DNA of 10,129 nucleotides from an uncultured Collinsella sp. (lineage in GTDB: Bacteria > Actinomycetota > Coriobacteriia > Coriobacteriales > Coriobacteriaceae). The stretch is taken from positions 1 through 10,129 of the forward strand of contig CALLFD010000462.1 in the NCBI GenBank assembly GCA_937997605.1, read 5' to 3'. Shown piece by piece: positions 1 through 7,228 of this stretch (positions are counted from its first letter, which is position 1; every line of letters starts with the position of its first letter). Made by a program: the position numbers and the translations under genes. A model generated the notes under the pieces. The model did not search any database. It had not been told where the DNA came from and was given only the letters and a program-made list of their open reading frames with translations.

Positions 1-1147
1 GGGCAAACTCGTCCAGATCGTCCGGATTCACGCGGTCATCGAACGAGATGCGAAGAGCGCCGAGAGCTTGCTCGCGACCGATGCCCATCGCGCTCAAAAC
101 GTGGCTGGGGTCCATACTGCCGCTCGAGCACGCCGAGCCTGCCGATACCTCAAAGCCGGCAGCGTCGAGCTTGATGATGAGCTCCTCGGAGTCCATGCCG
201 TCAATGTAGATCGATACCATGCCGGGCAGACGGTCGGCCTGCGTGTAGTCGCCCATGGTGGCGTGAATGCGCGGATGGGCCGTAAGCGTGGCATAGAGCT
301 TGTCGGAAAGGGCTTGCAGCTTCTCGCGCTCCTGGGCCACATAGGGCGCCAGCGTACGGGCGGCAGCGGCAAAGGCAAGCTGCGTGCGCAGGTCCTGCGT
401 GCCGGCACGACGACCGGCCTCCTGTCCGCCGCCAAAGATGCGCGGGCGCAGCGGCGTGCGGTTCTTAAGGTAGAGCGCGCCGGATGCCACAGGACCGCCA
501 ATTTTATGGGCGGCGACGGACATAGCATCGACGCCCAGCTCGGTGACATCGAGCGGAATATGCAGATACCCCTGGATGGCATCGGTGTGGAACAGGGCAC
601 CCACGGTATGCGCGGCCGCGGCAAGCTCGCGGATGGGCTGCACCACGCCGGTCTCGTTGTTGGCAACCATGATGCTCACGAGTGCCACGTCGTCGCCTAA
701 CAGCTCGACAAGCGCGGCGGGCTCAATGTAGCCCGCGCGGCAGGGCTGCACCAGGTCGACGGTAAAGCCAGCGGCACGCAGCAGCGGCAGGTTGTCCAGA
801 ATCGAATCGTGCTCGATCGCCGACACGATCACGCGGTCGCGCTTGCGATCGCGCTGACGGGCGCCCTCGGCAAGTCCGAGGAGCGCCAGCTGGTTTGCCT
901 CGGTACCGCCGTTGGTCAGTACAATCTCGGACGGGCGGACGCGTGCGCCAAAGCTGCGGGCGATATCGCGACGGGCGACTTCCAGGCGTGCGGCGGCCTT
1001 GCGGCCAAGCGAGTGCAGCGAGTTGGGGTTGACGCCGGCAAGCTCGCTGTCGTCGTACTCACGCTGCGCAAGGCGCGCCTCGGCGCGCATGGGCGTCGAG
1101 GCGGCGTAGTCAAGATTCACGGGTATGCGGTTTTGACCTGCGGTCAT
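1..1147 (-). CDS. Cysteine desulfurase, NifS/IscS type (3' end cut by window edge)
   Basis: PLP-dependent enzyme that takes sulfur from L-cysteine, leaving alanine and an enzyme persulfide used for Fe-S clusters or tRNA thiolation. The visible 382 codons read from an ATG at 1147 to the left edge with no stop, so only a short C-terminal piece is missing. Seen in the sequence: a class V aminotransferase start (NLDYAASTP, residues 11-19), TNGGTEANQ (78-86), EHDS with His113, NNETG (163-167), HTDAIQG with Asp189, the Schiff-base lysine in AHKIGGP (Lys215), the GGGQE segment (239-243), and the catalytic loop GSACSSGS with Cys340. The loop length fits the NifS/IscS class rather than SufS. An AGGAGG lies 11 nt upstream, inside the end of rpe, and the gap to rpe is 6 bp. 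Whether it serves Fe-S assembly or tRNA thiolation cannot be told here; a downstream mnmA/thiI or iscU gene beyond the edge would decide. Confidence 0.93.
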   Translation of the reverse strand, partial: MTAGQNRIPVNLDYAASTPMRAEARLAQREYDDSELAGVNPNSLHSLGRKAAARLEVARRDIARSFGARVRPSEIVLTNGGTEANQLALLGLAEGARQRDRKRDRVIVSAIEHDSILDNLPLLRAAGFTVDLVQPCRAGYIEPAALVELLGDDVALVSIMVANNETGVVQPIRELAAAAHTVGALFHTDAIQGYLHIPLDVTELGVDAMSVAAHKIGGPVASGALYLKNRTPLRPRIFGGGQEAGRRAGTQDLRTQLAFAAAARTLAPYVAQEREKLQALSDKLYATLTAHPRIHATMGDYTQADRLPGMVSIYIDGMDSEELIIKLDAAGFEVSAGSACSSGSMDPSHVLSAMGIGREQALGALRISFDDRVNPDDLDEFA

Positions 1148-1153
1148 AAGGGT

Positions 1154-1825
1154 TTATGCCTCCTGTGCGGCCTCGTTGCCCAGCTTCTGCAGCAGCGCAA
1201 CCTCGGCGGCGGGATCTTCGGACTTAAATACGGCAGAACCGGCCACGAGGACGTTGGCGCCGGCCTTGACGACCTCGGCAATGTTTTTGGAAGAAATGCC
1301 GCCGTCGACCTCGATCATGGGCGATACGCCGTGGCGCTCGCACATGGCCTTGAGCTCGTGAAGCTTAGGCAGAGTGCCTGGGATAAAGCTCTGGCCGCCA
1401 AAGCCGGGGTTCACGCTCATCAGCAGCACCATGTCGACAACGTCGATGATGCTCTCGAGCACGCAGACGCGCGTGGCAGGGTTGAGCACCACGCCGGCCT
1501 TGACGCCGCGCTGCTGCAGGTGCGTGAGCGTGCGGTGCAGGTGCGTGGAGGCCTCGTAGTGCACGGTGATCATATCGGCACCGGCGTCGGCGTACCAATC
1601 GACCGTCTCGTCGGGGTTCGATACCATCAGGTGCGCGTCGACCGGTACATCAGTGGAGCGCTTGACGGCCTTGAGGATATCTACGCCAAAGGTGAGGTTG
1701 CCGGTAAAATGGCCGTCCATAACGTCGAAGTGCACGTAGTCGGCGCCGGCGATCTTGTCGAGCTCGCCCTTGAGGTTGGCCATGTCGGCCGAAAGGACGG
1801 ACGGAGCGATTTTGATGGAACCCAT
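1154..1825 (-). CDS. rpe: Ribulose-phosphate 3-epimerase
   Basis: Cytosolic TIM-barrel enzyme that interconverts D-ribulose 5-phosphate and D-xylulose 5-phosphate in the non-oxidative pentose phosphate pathway. The 223-residue protein has the usual family length. Diagnostic motifs are IAPSVLSAD (6-14), HFDVMDGHF (32-40) holding metal ligands His32 and Asp34, HLMV with His65, the phosphate-binding MSVNPGFGGQ (136-145), and EVDGGI with the catalytic Asp174. All metal and acid/base residues known for the family are present, so it should be active. The ATG at 1825 has an AGAAAGG 8 nt upstream and sits 18 bp after gpsA. Rpe is not functionally tied to its neighbours in an obvious way. It is probably co-transcribed with gpsA and the cysteine desulfurase, judging by the spacing alone. 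Confidence 0.97.
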   Translation of the reverse strand: MGSIKIAPSVLSADMANLKGELDKIAGADYVHFDVMDGHFTGNLTFGVDILKAVKRSTDVPVDAHLMVSNPDETVDWYADAGADMITVHYEASTHLHRTLTHLQQRGVKAGVVLNPATRVCVLESIIDVVDMVLLMSVNPGFGGQSFIPGTLPKLHELKAMCERHGVSPMIEVDGGISSKNIAEVVKAGANVLVAGSAVFKSEDPAAEVALLQKLGNEAAQEA

Positions 1826-1843
1826 GGTAGAAGCCTTTCTGCG

Positions 1844-2851
1844 TTAGTCGGTGAGTCCGTAGAACTCTTGGGAGGGTACGCGGTCGGTAAGAATCTCAAG
1901 CGCCCTATCCAAAGTAACACCGTTGTAGAGCGTTTGCTCCACGGCAAAGGTGAGCGGAATGTCTACGCCCAGTGAACGGGCGAGTTCGCTGACGCTGCGG
2001 GCCGCGACGGCGCCTTCGACCACCATATGCGTGCGCGTCTGATACTCGTCGAGTGACACGCCGTGGGCAAACTCGTAGCCAAAGGTGCGGTTGCGCGAAT
2101 GCTCCGAGGTGCAGGTGGCAATGAGGTCGCCCATGCCGGCGAGTCCCATGCAGGTCATAGCTTGACCGCCGCGGGCGTGCACCAGACGGCTGATCTCTGC
2201 CAAGCCGCGCGTCATGATAAGGGCAAGCGTGTTGTCGCCTGCGCCCGAGCCGGAGGAGATGCCGCACACGATGGCGATGACATTTTTCATGGCGCCGCAG
2301 ACCTCGACACCGGTCATGTCTTGCGACAGATAGATGCGGAAGGCCGTGGACAGGAGCAGTTCCTTAAAGGTCTCCCCTATCTGCGGATCTTTGCTTGCGA
2401 TGACGGCGGCAGAAAGTCCGCCGCGGCAGATTTCCTCAGCATGGTTGGGGCCCGAGAGCGCCGCCACGCGCGACTCGTTGCCGATCTCGCTGGCGATAAC
2501 CTCGCTCATGAGCAGGCCGGACTCGGGCTCAATGCCCTTGGTGAGGCAGAGCGCCGGGGTAACGGCGGCGATAAAGGGAGCGGCCTGGTGGCACACGCTG
2601 CGAAGGTGCGTCGAAGGAACGGCAAAGATGATGGCCTCGGCACCGTCGAGCGCCTGCGCCAGGTCCGTCGTGGCGACGACGTTGCCGGGCAGCTTGTAGC
2701 CCACAAGGTAGCGGGGGTTGCGGTGCTCGCCGTTAATGCCGGAGGCCGTCTGCTCGCTGTGGGCCCACATGGTCACGCGCTCGGCCCGCGCGGCGGCAAG
2801 GCCCGCGACGGCGGTTCCCCAGGAGCCGGAGCCAATCAGCGCAACATTCAT
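1844..2851 (-). CDS. gpsA: NAD(P)-dependent glycerol-3-phosphate dehydrogenase
   Basis: Reduces dihydroxyacetone phosphate to sn-glycerol 3-phosphate, the backbone for phospholipids; a soluble enzyme. The 335-residue product has the standard two-domain layout. The N-terminal Rossmann fold carries GSGSWG (7-12) and FAVPS (76-80). The following motifs are LTKGI with Lys105 and SGPNHAEE (133-140). The C-terminal helical domain holds the catalytic lysine in GAMKN (Lys189), GAGDN (203-207), and GMGDL followed by the substrate-binding SRNRTFG (252-258). The ATG at 2851 is supported by an AGGAGA 5 nt upstream that overlaps the TAG stop of plsY; the gap is 9 bp. Being directly after plsY matters, because its product is the acyl acceptor for PlsY. 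No key residue is missing. Confidence 0.97.
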   Translation of the reverse strand: MNVALIGSGSWGTAVAGLAAARAERVTMWAHSEQTASGINGEHRNPRYLVGYKLPGNVVATTDLAQALDGAEAIIFAVPSTHLRSVCHQAAPFIAAVTPALCLTKGIEPESGLLMSEVIASEIGNESRVAALSGPNHAEEICRGGLSAAVIASKDPQIGETFKELLLSTAFRIYLSQDMTGVEVCGAMKNVIAIVCGISSGSGAGDNTLALIMTRGLAEISRLVHARGGQAMTCMGLAGMGDLIATCTSEHSRNRTFGYEFAHGVSLDEYQTRTHMVVEGAVAARSVSELARSLGVDIPLTFAVEQTLYNGVTLDRALEILTDRVPSQEFYGLTD

Positions 2852-2860
2852 GACTTTCTC

Positions 2861-3544
2861 CTACTTATCGTCGGGCTCGGTGACGCGCTTGGTAAACGAG
2901 AGCTTGGACTCCTTACCCGTCATGAGCTTTTTGATGTTCGCACGATGGGCCCACACCACAGTAATGCCGATCAGCGCCATGCAAAACTTAAGTCCGAGGC
3001 TGCTGTACGGAAAGACCGCGCAGGCAGCGATGGGAAGACCGATGGCCGCGGCAAGCGAGCCCACCGACACAAACTTGGTGATGGCGACGGCCACGATAAA
3101 CATGCCCAGCAGCGAAAGTCCGATGGGCCAGTACCAGGCGAGGATGACGCCCAGACCAACTGCGATGCCCTTGCCACCATGGAAGTTGAGGTAGGGCGAG
3201 AAGATATGGCCCCACACGGCTGCCAGGCAGATGACGCCGAGCATCCAGTCGCCGGCGGCACCGGGGGCCATAATGCTCACGGGGAAGCCATAGCCCAAGT
3301 CGGCAATGAGCGGACGCGCGATAAGGACGCAGATGGCGCCCTTAAGGCAGTCGAGCAGCAGCGTGAGCGCGGCCACCTTGGGGCCGGCCACGCGCAGGGC
3401 GTTGGTGGTGCCGATGTTGCCGGAGCCTGCCTTACGAATGTCCGTGTGGTTGAACACGCGGCCCAGGATCAGACCAAACGGAATCGCCCCGATAAAGAAC
3501 GAGACCACGGCGCAGATGGCGGTCAGCAGAATCGGATTATGCAT
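2861..3544 (-). CDS. plsY: Acyl-phosphate:glycerol-3-phosphate acyltransferase PlsY
   Basis: Integral membrane enzyme that moves an acyl chain from acyl-phosphate to the sn-1 position of glycerol 3-phosphate, giving lysophosphatidic acid. The 227-residue product has all three conserved loops of the family: AGSGNIGTTNA (39-49), NFHGGKG (120-126) for the glycine-rich phosphate site, and HRANIKKL (200-207). Hydrophobic segments at about 5-30, 55-80, 88-115, 128-155 and 160-198 fit its multi-spanning topology. I chose the ATG at 3544 over an in-frame ATG at 3592, because the latter would add 16 polar residues lying inside der. The chosen start has a GAAGGAG 7 nt upstream and puts the hydrophobic helix at the N terminus. 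The start overlaps the end of der by 8 bp, so the two are probably translationally coupled. The acyl-phosphate donor needs PlsX, which is not in the window. Confidence 0.97.
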   Translation of the reverse strand: MHNPILLTAICAVVSFFIGAIPFGLILGRVFNHTDIRKAGSGNIGTTNALRVAGPKVAALTLLLDCLKGAICVLIARPLIADLGYGFPVSIMAPGAAGDWMLGVICLAAVWGHIFSPYLNFHGGKGIAVGLGVILAWYWPIGLSLLGMFIVAVAITKFVSVGSLAAAIGLPIAACAVFPYSSLGLKFCMALIGITVVWAHRANIKKLMTGKESKLSFTKRVTEPDDK

Positions 3545-4871
3545 CCTTTTGCTCCTTCTTCCTAAAGAAGAGTCGAATGGGTGTGCCGGCAAAGTCGAAG
3601 GTCGAGCGCATGCGGTTCTCGATGTAGCGCTGATAGGTGTCGTTGACCAGATCGCTGTGGTTGACGAAGAACGTGAACGTCGGCGGGTTGACGCCCGTCT
3701 GGGTCACGTAGTGCATGCGCAGGCGGCGCTTGCCGTCCACCACGGTATGACCGAACTCGCGCAGGTCGGTGAGGAACGTGTTGAGGCGCGAGGTGCTGAT
3801 CTTTTGCGAGCGCGTCTTCTCGGCGGCGTCGACCATCGCCCAGATCTTCTCGACGCTGCGGCCAGTGAGGGCAGAGATGCGCAGGTACTGGGCCCAGGGA
3901 GCCATGACGCCCAGACGGCGGTCGATGGTCTCCATGCAGGCCTCGCGCTTACGGTCGTCGTCGAGCAGATCCCACTTGTTGAGCAGCACAACGATGGCGC
4001 AGCCGCGCTCGATGGCAAGACCCATGACCTTCTGGTCCTGCTCGGTAACGCCCACGGAGGCGTCGACGACGAGCAGTGCCACGTCGGCGCGATCGATGGC
4101 GCGCAGGCCGCGAACCATCGAGTAGTACTCGATGTTCTCGTATACGGTGCTCTTCTTGCGAATACCCGCGGTGTCGACCATGCGGTAGTGCTTGCCGTTG
4201 CGCTCTACGACGGTATCGATGGCGTCGCGCGTCGTGCCGGCGATGTTGGACACGATAGAGCGGTCAGCGCCCAGGATGCGGTTGAACAGCGACGACTTAC
4301 CGGCATTGGGGCGGCCGATGATGGCCACATTCAGCGCGTCGGGGAACTCGTCGGCGATCTCGTCCTCCTCCTCGGGCAACAGGGCCACGATATCGTCGAG
4401 CAGGTCGCCCGTGCCGTGGCCGTGCAGGGCCGAGAGCGGCGTGGGCTCACCGATGCCGAGCGAATAGAACTCCCAGATGCTGTCGTTCTCGCGATCGGGG
4501 TTGTCGAGTTTGTTCACCAGCAGAAAGACCGGCTTGTCGCAGCGCTTGAGCATGCGGGCGACCGACTCGTCCTCCTCGGTGACGCCGGTGCGGCCGTCGA
4601 CCACAAACAGGATGACGGCGGCTTCCTCGGCGGCGGCGAGCGCCTGGTCGCGGATGGACGTGGCAAAGACGTCGTCGCTCTTGAGCGGCTCGATACCGCC
4701 CGTGTCGACGATGGTGAACTCGCGGCCGTTCCAATCGGCCGTGTGGTACGAGCGGTCGCGCGTGACGCCGCGGGACTCGTGGACGATGGCGTCCGAGGTC
4801 TGGGCCAGGCGGTTAACGAGCGTGGACTTGCCCACGTTGGGGCGTCCGACGACGGCGACGATAGGTTTCAT
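3537..4871 (-). CDS. der: Ribosome biogenesis GTPase Der (EngA)
   Basis: Tandem-domain GTPase needed for 50S ribosomal subunit maturation; acts in the cytosol on the ribosome. The 444-residue product has the full architecture. Domain G1 has the P-loop GRPNVGKS (9-16), DTGG (56-59) and NKLD (120-123). An acidic linker, PEEEDEIADEFPD (about 166-178), follows. Domain G2 has GRPNAGKS (186-193), DTAG (233-236) and NKWD (298-301). A C-terminal KH-like domain ends in RYIENRMRSTFDFAGTPIR, the usual Der tail. Upstream in-frame codons could extend the frame to 5042, but the ATG at 4871 gives the canonical MKPIVAVVGRPN start and has an AAAGGAGA just upstream. That site overlaps the TAA stop of the DUF512 gene, 10 bp away. 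The stop codon lies inside the plsY start region. Confidence 0.98.
   Translation of the reverse strand: MKPIVAVVGRPNVGKSTLVNRLAQTSDAIVHESRGVTRDRSYHTADWNGREFTIVDTGGIEPLKSDDVFATSIRDQALAAAEEAAVILFVVDGRTGVTEEDESVARMLKRCDKPVFLLVNKLDNPDRENDSIWEFYSLGIGEPTPLSALHGHGTGDLLDDIVALLPEEEDEIADEFPDALNVAIIGRPNAGKSSLFNRILGADRSIVSNIAGTTRDAIDTVVERNGKHYRMVDTAGIRKKSTVYENIEYYSMVRGLRAIDRADVALLVVDASVGVTEQDQKVMGLAIERGCAIVVLLNKWDLLDDDRKREACMETIDRRLGVMAPWAQYLRISALTGRSVEKIWAMVDAAEKTRSQKISTSRLNTFLTDLREFGHTVVDGKRRLRMHYVTQTGVNPPTFTFFVNHSDLVNDTYQRYIENRMRSTFDFAGTPIRLFFRKKEQKDA
3552..3558 (-). promoter_or_regulatory. Shine-Dalgarno for plsY inside the end of der
   Basis: Minus-strand GAAGGAG, 7 nt before the plsY ATG at 3544, lies within the last codons of der (which encode KKEQKDA). 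It supports 3544 as the real plsY start and coupled translation of der and plsY. Confidence 0.8.
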
Positions 4872-4875
4872 CTGC

Positions 4876-4883
4876 TCTCCTTT
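4876..4883 (-). promoter_or_regulatory. Shine-Dalgarno for der overlapping the DUF512 stop
   Basis: Minus-strand AAAGGAGA ends 4 nt before the der ATG at 4871 and shares bases with the TAA stop of the DUF512 gene (4882-4884). It decides the der start against longer upstream frames. Confidence 0.8.
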
Positions 4884-6324
4884 AATGGGTAGGGTCAGCG
4901 GAATTAGTAGAGTCGGCAGGCACAATGCCAAGGATGTGCTCCAGGGTATCGAGCAGCTCATGCGGCATGGTCGACACCACATGAACCTCGGCGCCGCGAC
5001 TGGTAAGGCTTGCGAGTAAATCGTCACGATGATACTCGTCAAGCGTCATGCCGTCAGCGTTGAACATGAGCTTAGGCACAAAGAGCATAACCCCCGACAG
5101 ATCTTGGGGCAGCTGCTCTAGAATGTCACACGCGACGATGAGGCCGGTCACGTCCACGTTGCCGCCAAAGTAGCGGTTCTTGATGGCTGTGACGGTGCCG
5201 GCGAGACCATGCGGCGACTCCACAAAGCGGGCCACCGTGTCGCGCGCGCTGGCGCCCGAGAGGCACAGCAGGTGCTGGCTGCGGGCGGCGATGGCCTCGC
5301 GGACGCGGGCCAGTCGCTCGGCATCGGTAGCCAGCACGTCGTCGGTCTCGTCCAGATACGAGCGGATCATGCCGATGCCGTCGTAGTACTGCGGGTAGCC
5401 GTCGTAGAAGTCCGCCTCGGGAGGATCGATGCCGGCGTCCAGATAGAACTCGTCGCTCATCTGGAAGGTGTGGCGGCCAAAGCGCTCATAGGCGCGGTCT
5501 TGGAACGGTCGGATCATGGCAATGGTCTCGCGCGCCAGCTCGGGCTTGTCGCTGTAGGACCAGCTAAAACGGTTCTGATGCTTGGTAAAACCGAGCGGCA
5601 CGATGCCCAGACTTGTGATTTGCTCGTGCTCCTCGCAAAAGCGCAGGGTCTTTTCCAGCTCCTCGCCGTCATTCATGCCGGGGCACAACACGATTTGTGC
5701 GTGAATTTCGATGCCGGCGGCCATGATGGCCTCGAGTACGTCCATGCCGCGCTGGGCGTTGCGGCCCATCATACGACGGCGGACGTCGGGGCTCACGGCG
5801 TGGACCGACACGTTCATGGGGCTCATGTTGCGTTGGATGACGTTTTGAACATCCTCGTCGGAGAGGTTCGTGAGCGTGACAAAGTTGCCCTGCAAAAAGC
5901 TTAGGCGATAGTCGTCATCGCGAATATAGAGCGTGGAGCGGCCGCCCTTGGGCAGCATGGTCATAAAGCAGAACACGCAGGCGTTCACACAGGTACGCAT
6001 GCCGTCAAAGATGGGGCCGTCGAACTCCAGGCCCCAGTCCTCGCCCGGGAAGCGGTCGAGCTCGACGGGGGTGACGCTGTTGTCGCGCGGGTCGAAAACC
6101 TCGAGGTCGACGGTGTCGTCGTCGGCCTCCCAGAGCCACACGATCATGTCGGTGAGCGCCTCACCGTTGACCGTGAGCACGCGCATGCCCGGCTCGATAC
6201 CCACATCCCACGCGGGCGATTCGGGACGCACGTTTTTAACGAGCGCGCCCTCACCCGGCTCGGGGTCGCGGCTGCGCCCGTAATCGGCCACCTCGGCGGC
6301 GTATGCGGGTACGGTCTGGTCCAT
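4882..6324 (-). CDS. PDZ + radical SAM + DUF512 protein, function unknown
   Basis: Function is not established. The 480-residue protein matches the DUF512 family: a PDZ-like domain (about 25-75, with the GIEPGMRVL segment), a radical SAM-like core, and a C-terminal DUF512 region (about 290-440, with NRYFGGNVDVTGL at 383-395). The core carries a CX3CX2C cluster motif (Cys112, Cys116, Cys119), expected to bind [4Fe-4S] and S-adenosylmethionine, then IRDDDYRLSFLQGNF (134-148), SVHAVSPD (173-180) and VLCPGMNDG (212-220). All are family hallmarks. One oddity is that residues just after the cysteines read FMTMLPKGGR, where from memory most relatives have FIDQLPKG. The ATG at 6324 lies 2 bp after ispH; its nearest SD (AAGGAG) is 14 nt away, so translation is probably coupled. 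An in-frame upstream ATG at 6546 is rejected because the extension is an Arg/His-rich shadow of ispH. The position upstream of der is conserved in many Firmicutes, hinting at a translation- or ribosome-linked role, but that is inference. Confidence 0.9.
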   Translation of the reverse strand: MDQTVPAYAAEVADYGRSRDPEPGEGALVKNVRPESPAWDVGIEPGMRVLTVNGEALTDMIVWLWEADDDTVDLEVFDPRDNSVTPVELDRFPGEDWGLEFDGPIFDGMRTCVNACVFCFMTMLPKGGRSTLYIRDDDYRLSFLQGNFVTLTNLSDEDVQNVIQRNMSPMNVSVHAVSPDVRRRMMGRNAQRGMDVLEAIMAAGIEIHAQIVLCPGMNDGEELEKTLRFCEEHEQITSLGIVPLGFTKHQNRFSWSYSDKPELARETIAMIRPFQDRAYERFGRHTFQMSDEFYLDAGIDPPEADFYDGYPQYYDGIGMIRSYLDETDDVLATDAERLARVREAIAARSQHLLCLSGASARDTVARFVESPHGLAGTVTAIKNRYFGGNVDVTGLIVACDILEQLPQDLSGVMLFVPKLMFNADGMTLDEYHRDDLLASLTSRGAEVHVVSTMPHELLDTLEHILGIVPADSTNSADPTH

Positions 6325-6326
6325 GG

Positions 6327-7226
6327 TTAGCGGCAAAGCTCCTTGATGCGCGTGACGGCGCGTTCGATGTGTTCTTGCGGGGTGGAGGCTCCGGCGGTGA
6401 TGCCGATGTGGTGAGCGTCGGTAAACCACGCGGCCTGGAGCTCGGAAGCTTCCTCGATGTGATGCGTGTGCTCGCAGGCGTCTGCGCAAATCTGCGTCAG
6501 ACGGCGCGTGTTGCCCGAGTTCTTGCCACCCACCACGACCATGCAATCACAGCGTTTGGCAAGTGATGCGGCTGCCTGCTGGCGCTCGCTCGTGGCGGCG
6601 CAGATGGTGTTGATCACGCGCAGCTCCTGCACGCGCGGCGTGATGGCAGCTACGACCTCGGCCAAGTTCTGTGCGGTCTGGGTGGTCTGCACGACGAGGC
6701 CTACCTTGCCCTTGGGCGGCAGCGCGTTCGCATCGGCAGCGCAACTCACGACCTGCGCGTTATCACCAGCGTGGCCCAGGATGCCCTCCACCTCGGGATG
6801 GCCCGGCTCGCCCACGACAAGTACGCGATAGCCCTCGCGCACCAGCCGCTCGGCGGCCACGTGGACCTTCTTGACGTAAGGGCAGGTGGCGTCGACGACG
6901 TTAAGGCCACGCTTGCGGGCAGAATCGATCACCTGCGGCACCACGCCGTGGGCGCGGATGATCACGGTGCCGGTTGCGGCGTCGTCCAAGGTGTCGGCCA
7001 GGCCAACGCCTGCCTCAGCAAGCTCGCGCACCACGATGGGGTTATGGATGAGCGGCCCTAGGGTGTGGACCTGTGCGCTCTCCCCTGCCTGCGGCGCGGC
7101 GGCCAGCGCCATATCGAGCGCACGCTGTACGCCGTAGCAAGTGCCGGCGTGGGCGGCGATCTCGATGGTAGGCGCGGCTGCCTGGTCGGACGCAGCCGCG
7201 GCGGTGTTCGTCACGTTCTCGCTCAT
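6327..7226 (-). CDS. ispH: 4-hydroxy-3-methylbut-2-enyl diphosphate reductase (IspH/LytB)
   Basis: Fe-S enzyme for the last step of the MEP pathway, converting HMBPP to IPP and DMAPP. The 299-residue product keeps the three cluster cysteines (Cys30 in GTCYGVQRA, Cys115 in DATCPYV, Cys209 in NTICAATSERQ). It also keeps the substrate histidines in LIHNP (His61), RAHG (His93) and GHPEVEG (His143), the catalytic acid Glu145, the QTTQTAQ segment (180-186), KNSGN (235-239) and GASTP (279-283). The ATG at 7226 is preferred to an in-frame ATG at 7256, which would lie inside plsC. Residues 1-20 form an alanine-rich tail not needed by the fold, so a later start cannot be fully excluded. The SD is weak (CAGG), and the gap to plsC is 2 bp, suggesting coupled translation. 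There is no fused S1 domain, unlike in many Clostridia. Confidence 0.97.
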   Translation of the reverse strand: MSENVTNTAAAASDQAAAPTIEIAAHAGTCYGVQRALDMALAAAPQAGESAQVHTLGPLIHNPIVVRELAEAGVGLADTLDDAATGTVIIRAHGVVPQVIDSARKRGLNVVDATCPYVKKVHVAAERLVREGYRVLVVGEPGHPEVEGILGHAGDNAQVVSCAADANALPPKGKVGLVVQTTQTAQNLAEVVAAITPRVQELRVINTICAATSERQQAAASLAKRCDCMVVVGGKNSGNTRRLTQICADACEHTHHIEEASELQAAWFTDAHHIGITAGASTPQEHIERAVTRIKELCR

Positions 7227-7228
7227 GG

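Noticed and set aside
809..1975. Plus-strand open frame (about 388 codons) opposite the cysteine desulfurase, rpe and the end of gpsA
   Set aside because: Crosses three well-supported minus-strand genes and shows no family resemblance.
2063..3565. Long plus-strand open frame (about 500 codons) opposite gpsA and plsY
   Set aside because: Composition is Gly/Ala/Arg/His-rich with no recognisable domain, and it lies antisense to two fully motif-supported genes. High-GC codon bias makes long antisense frames common.
3306..4892. Long plus-strand open frame (about 528 codons) opposite der
   Set aside because: Mirror of der codon bias; no domain, no convincing SD, and it spans the der/plsY junction.
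6325..6546. N-terminal extension of the DUF512 gene by 74 codons
   Set aside because: The added residues are Arg/His-rich and lie wholly inside ispH in another frame; the family begins near the PDZ domain.
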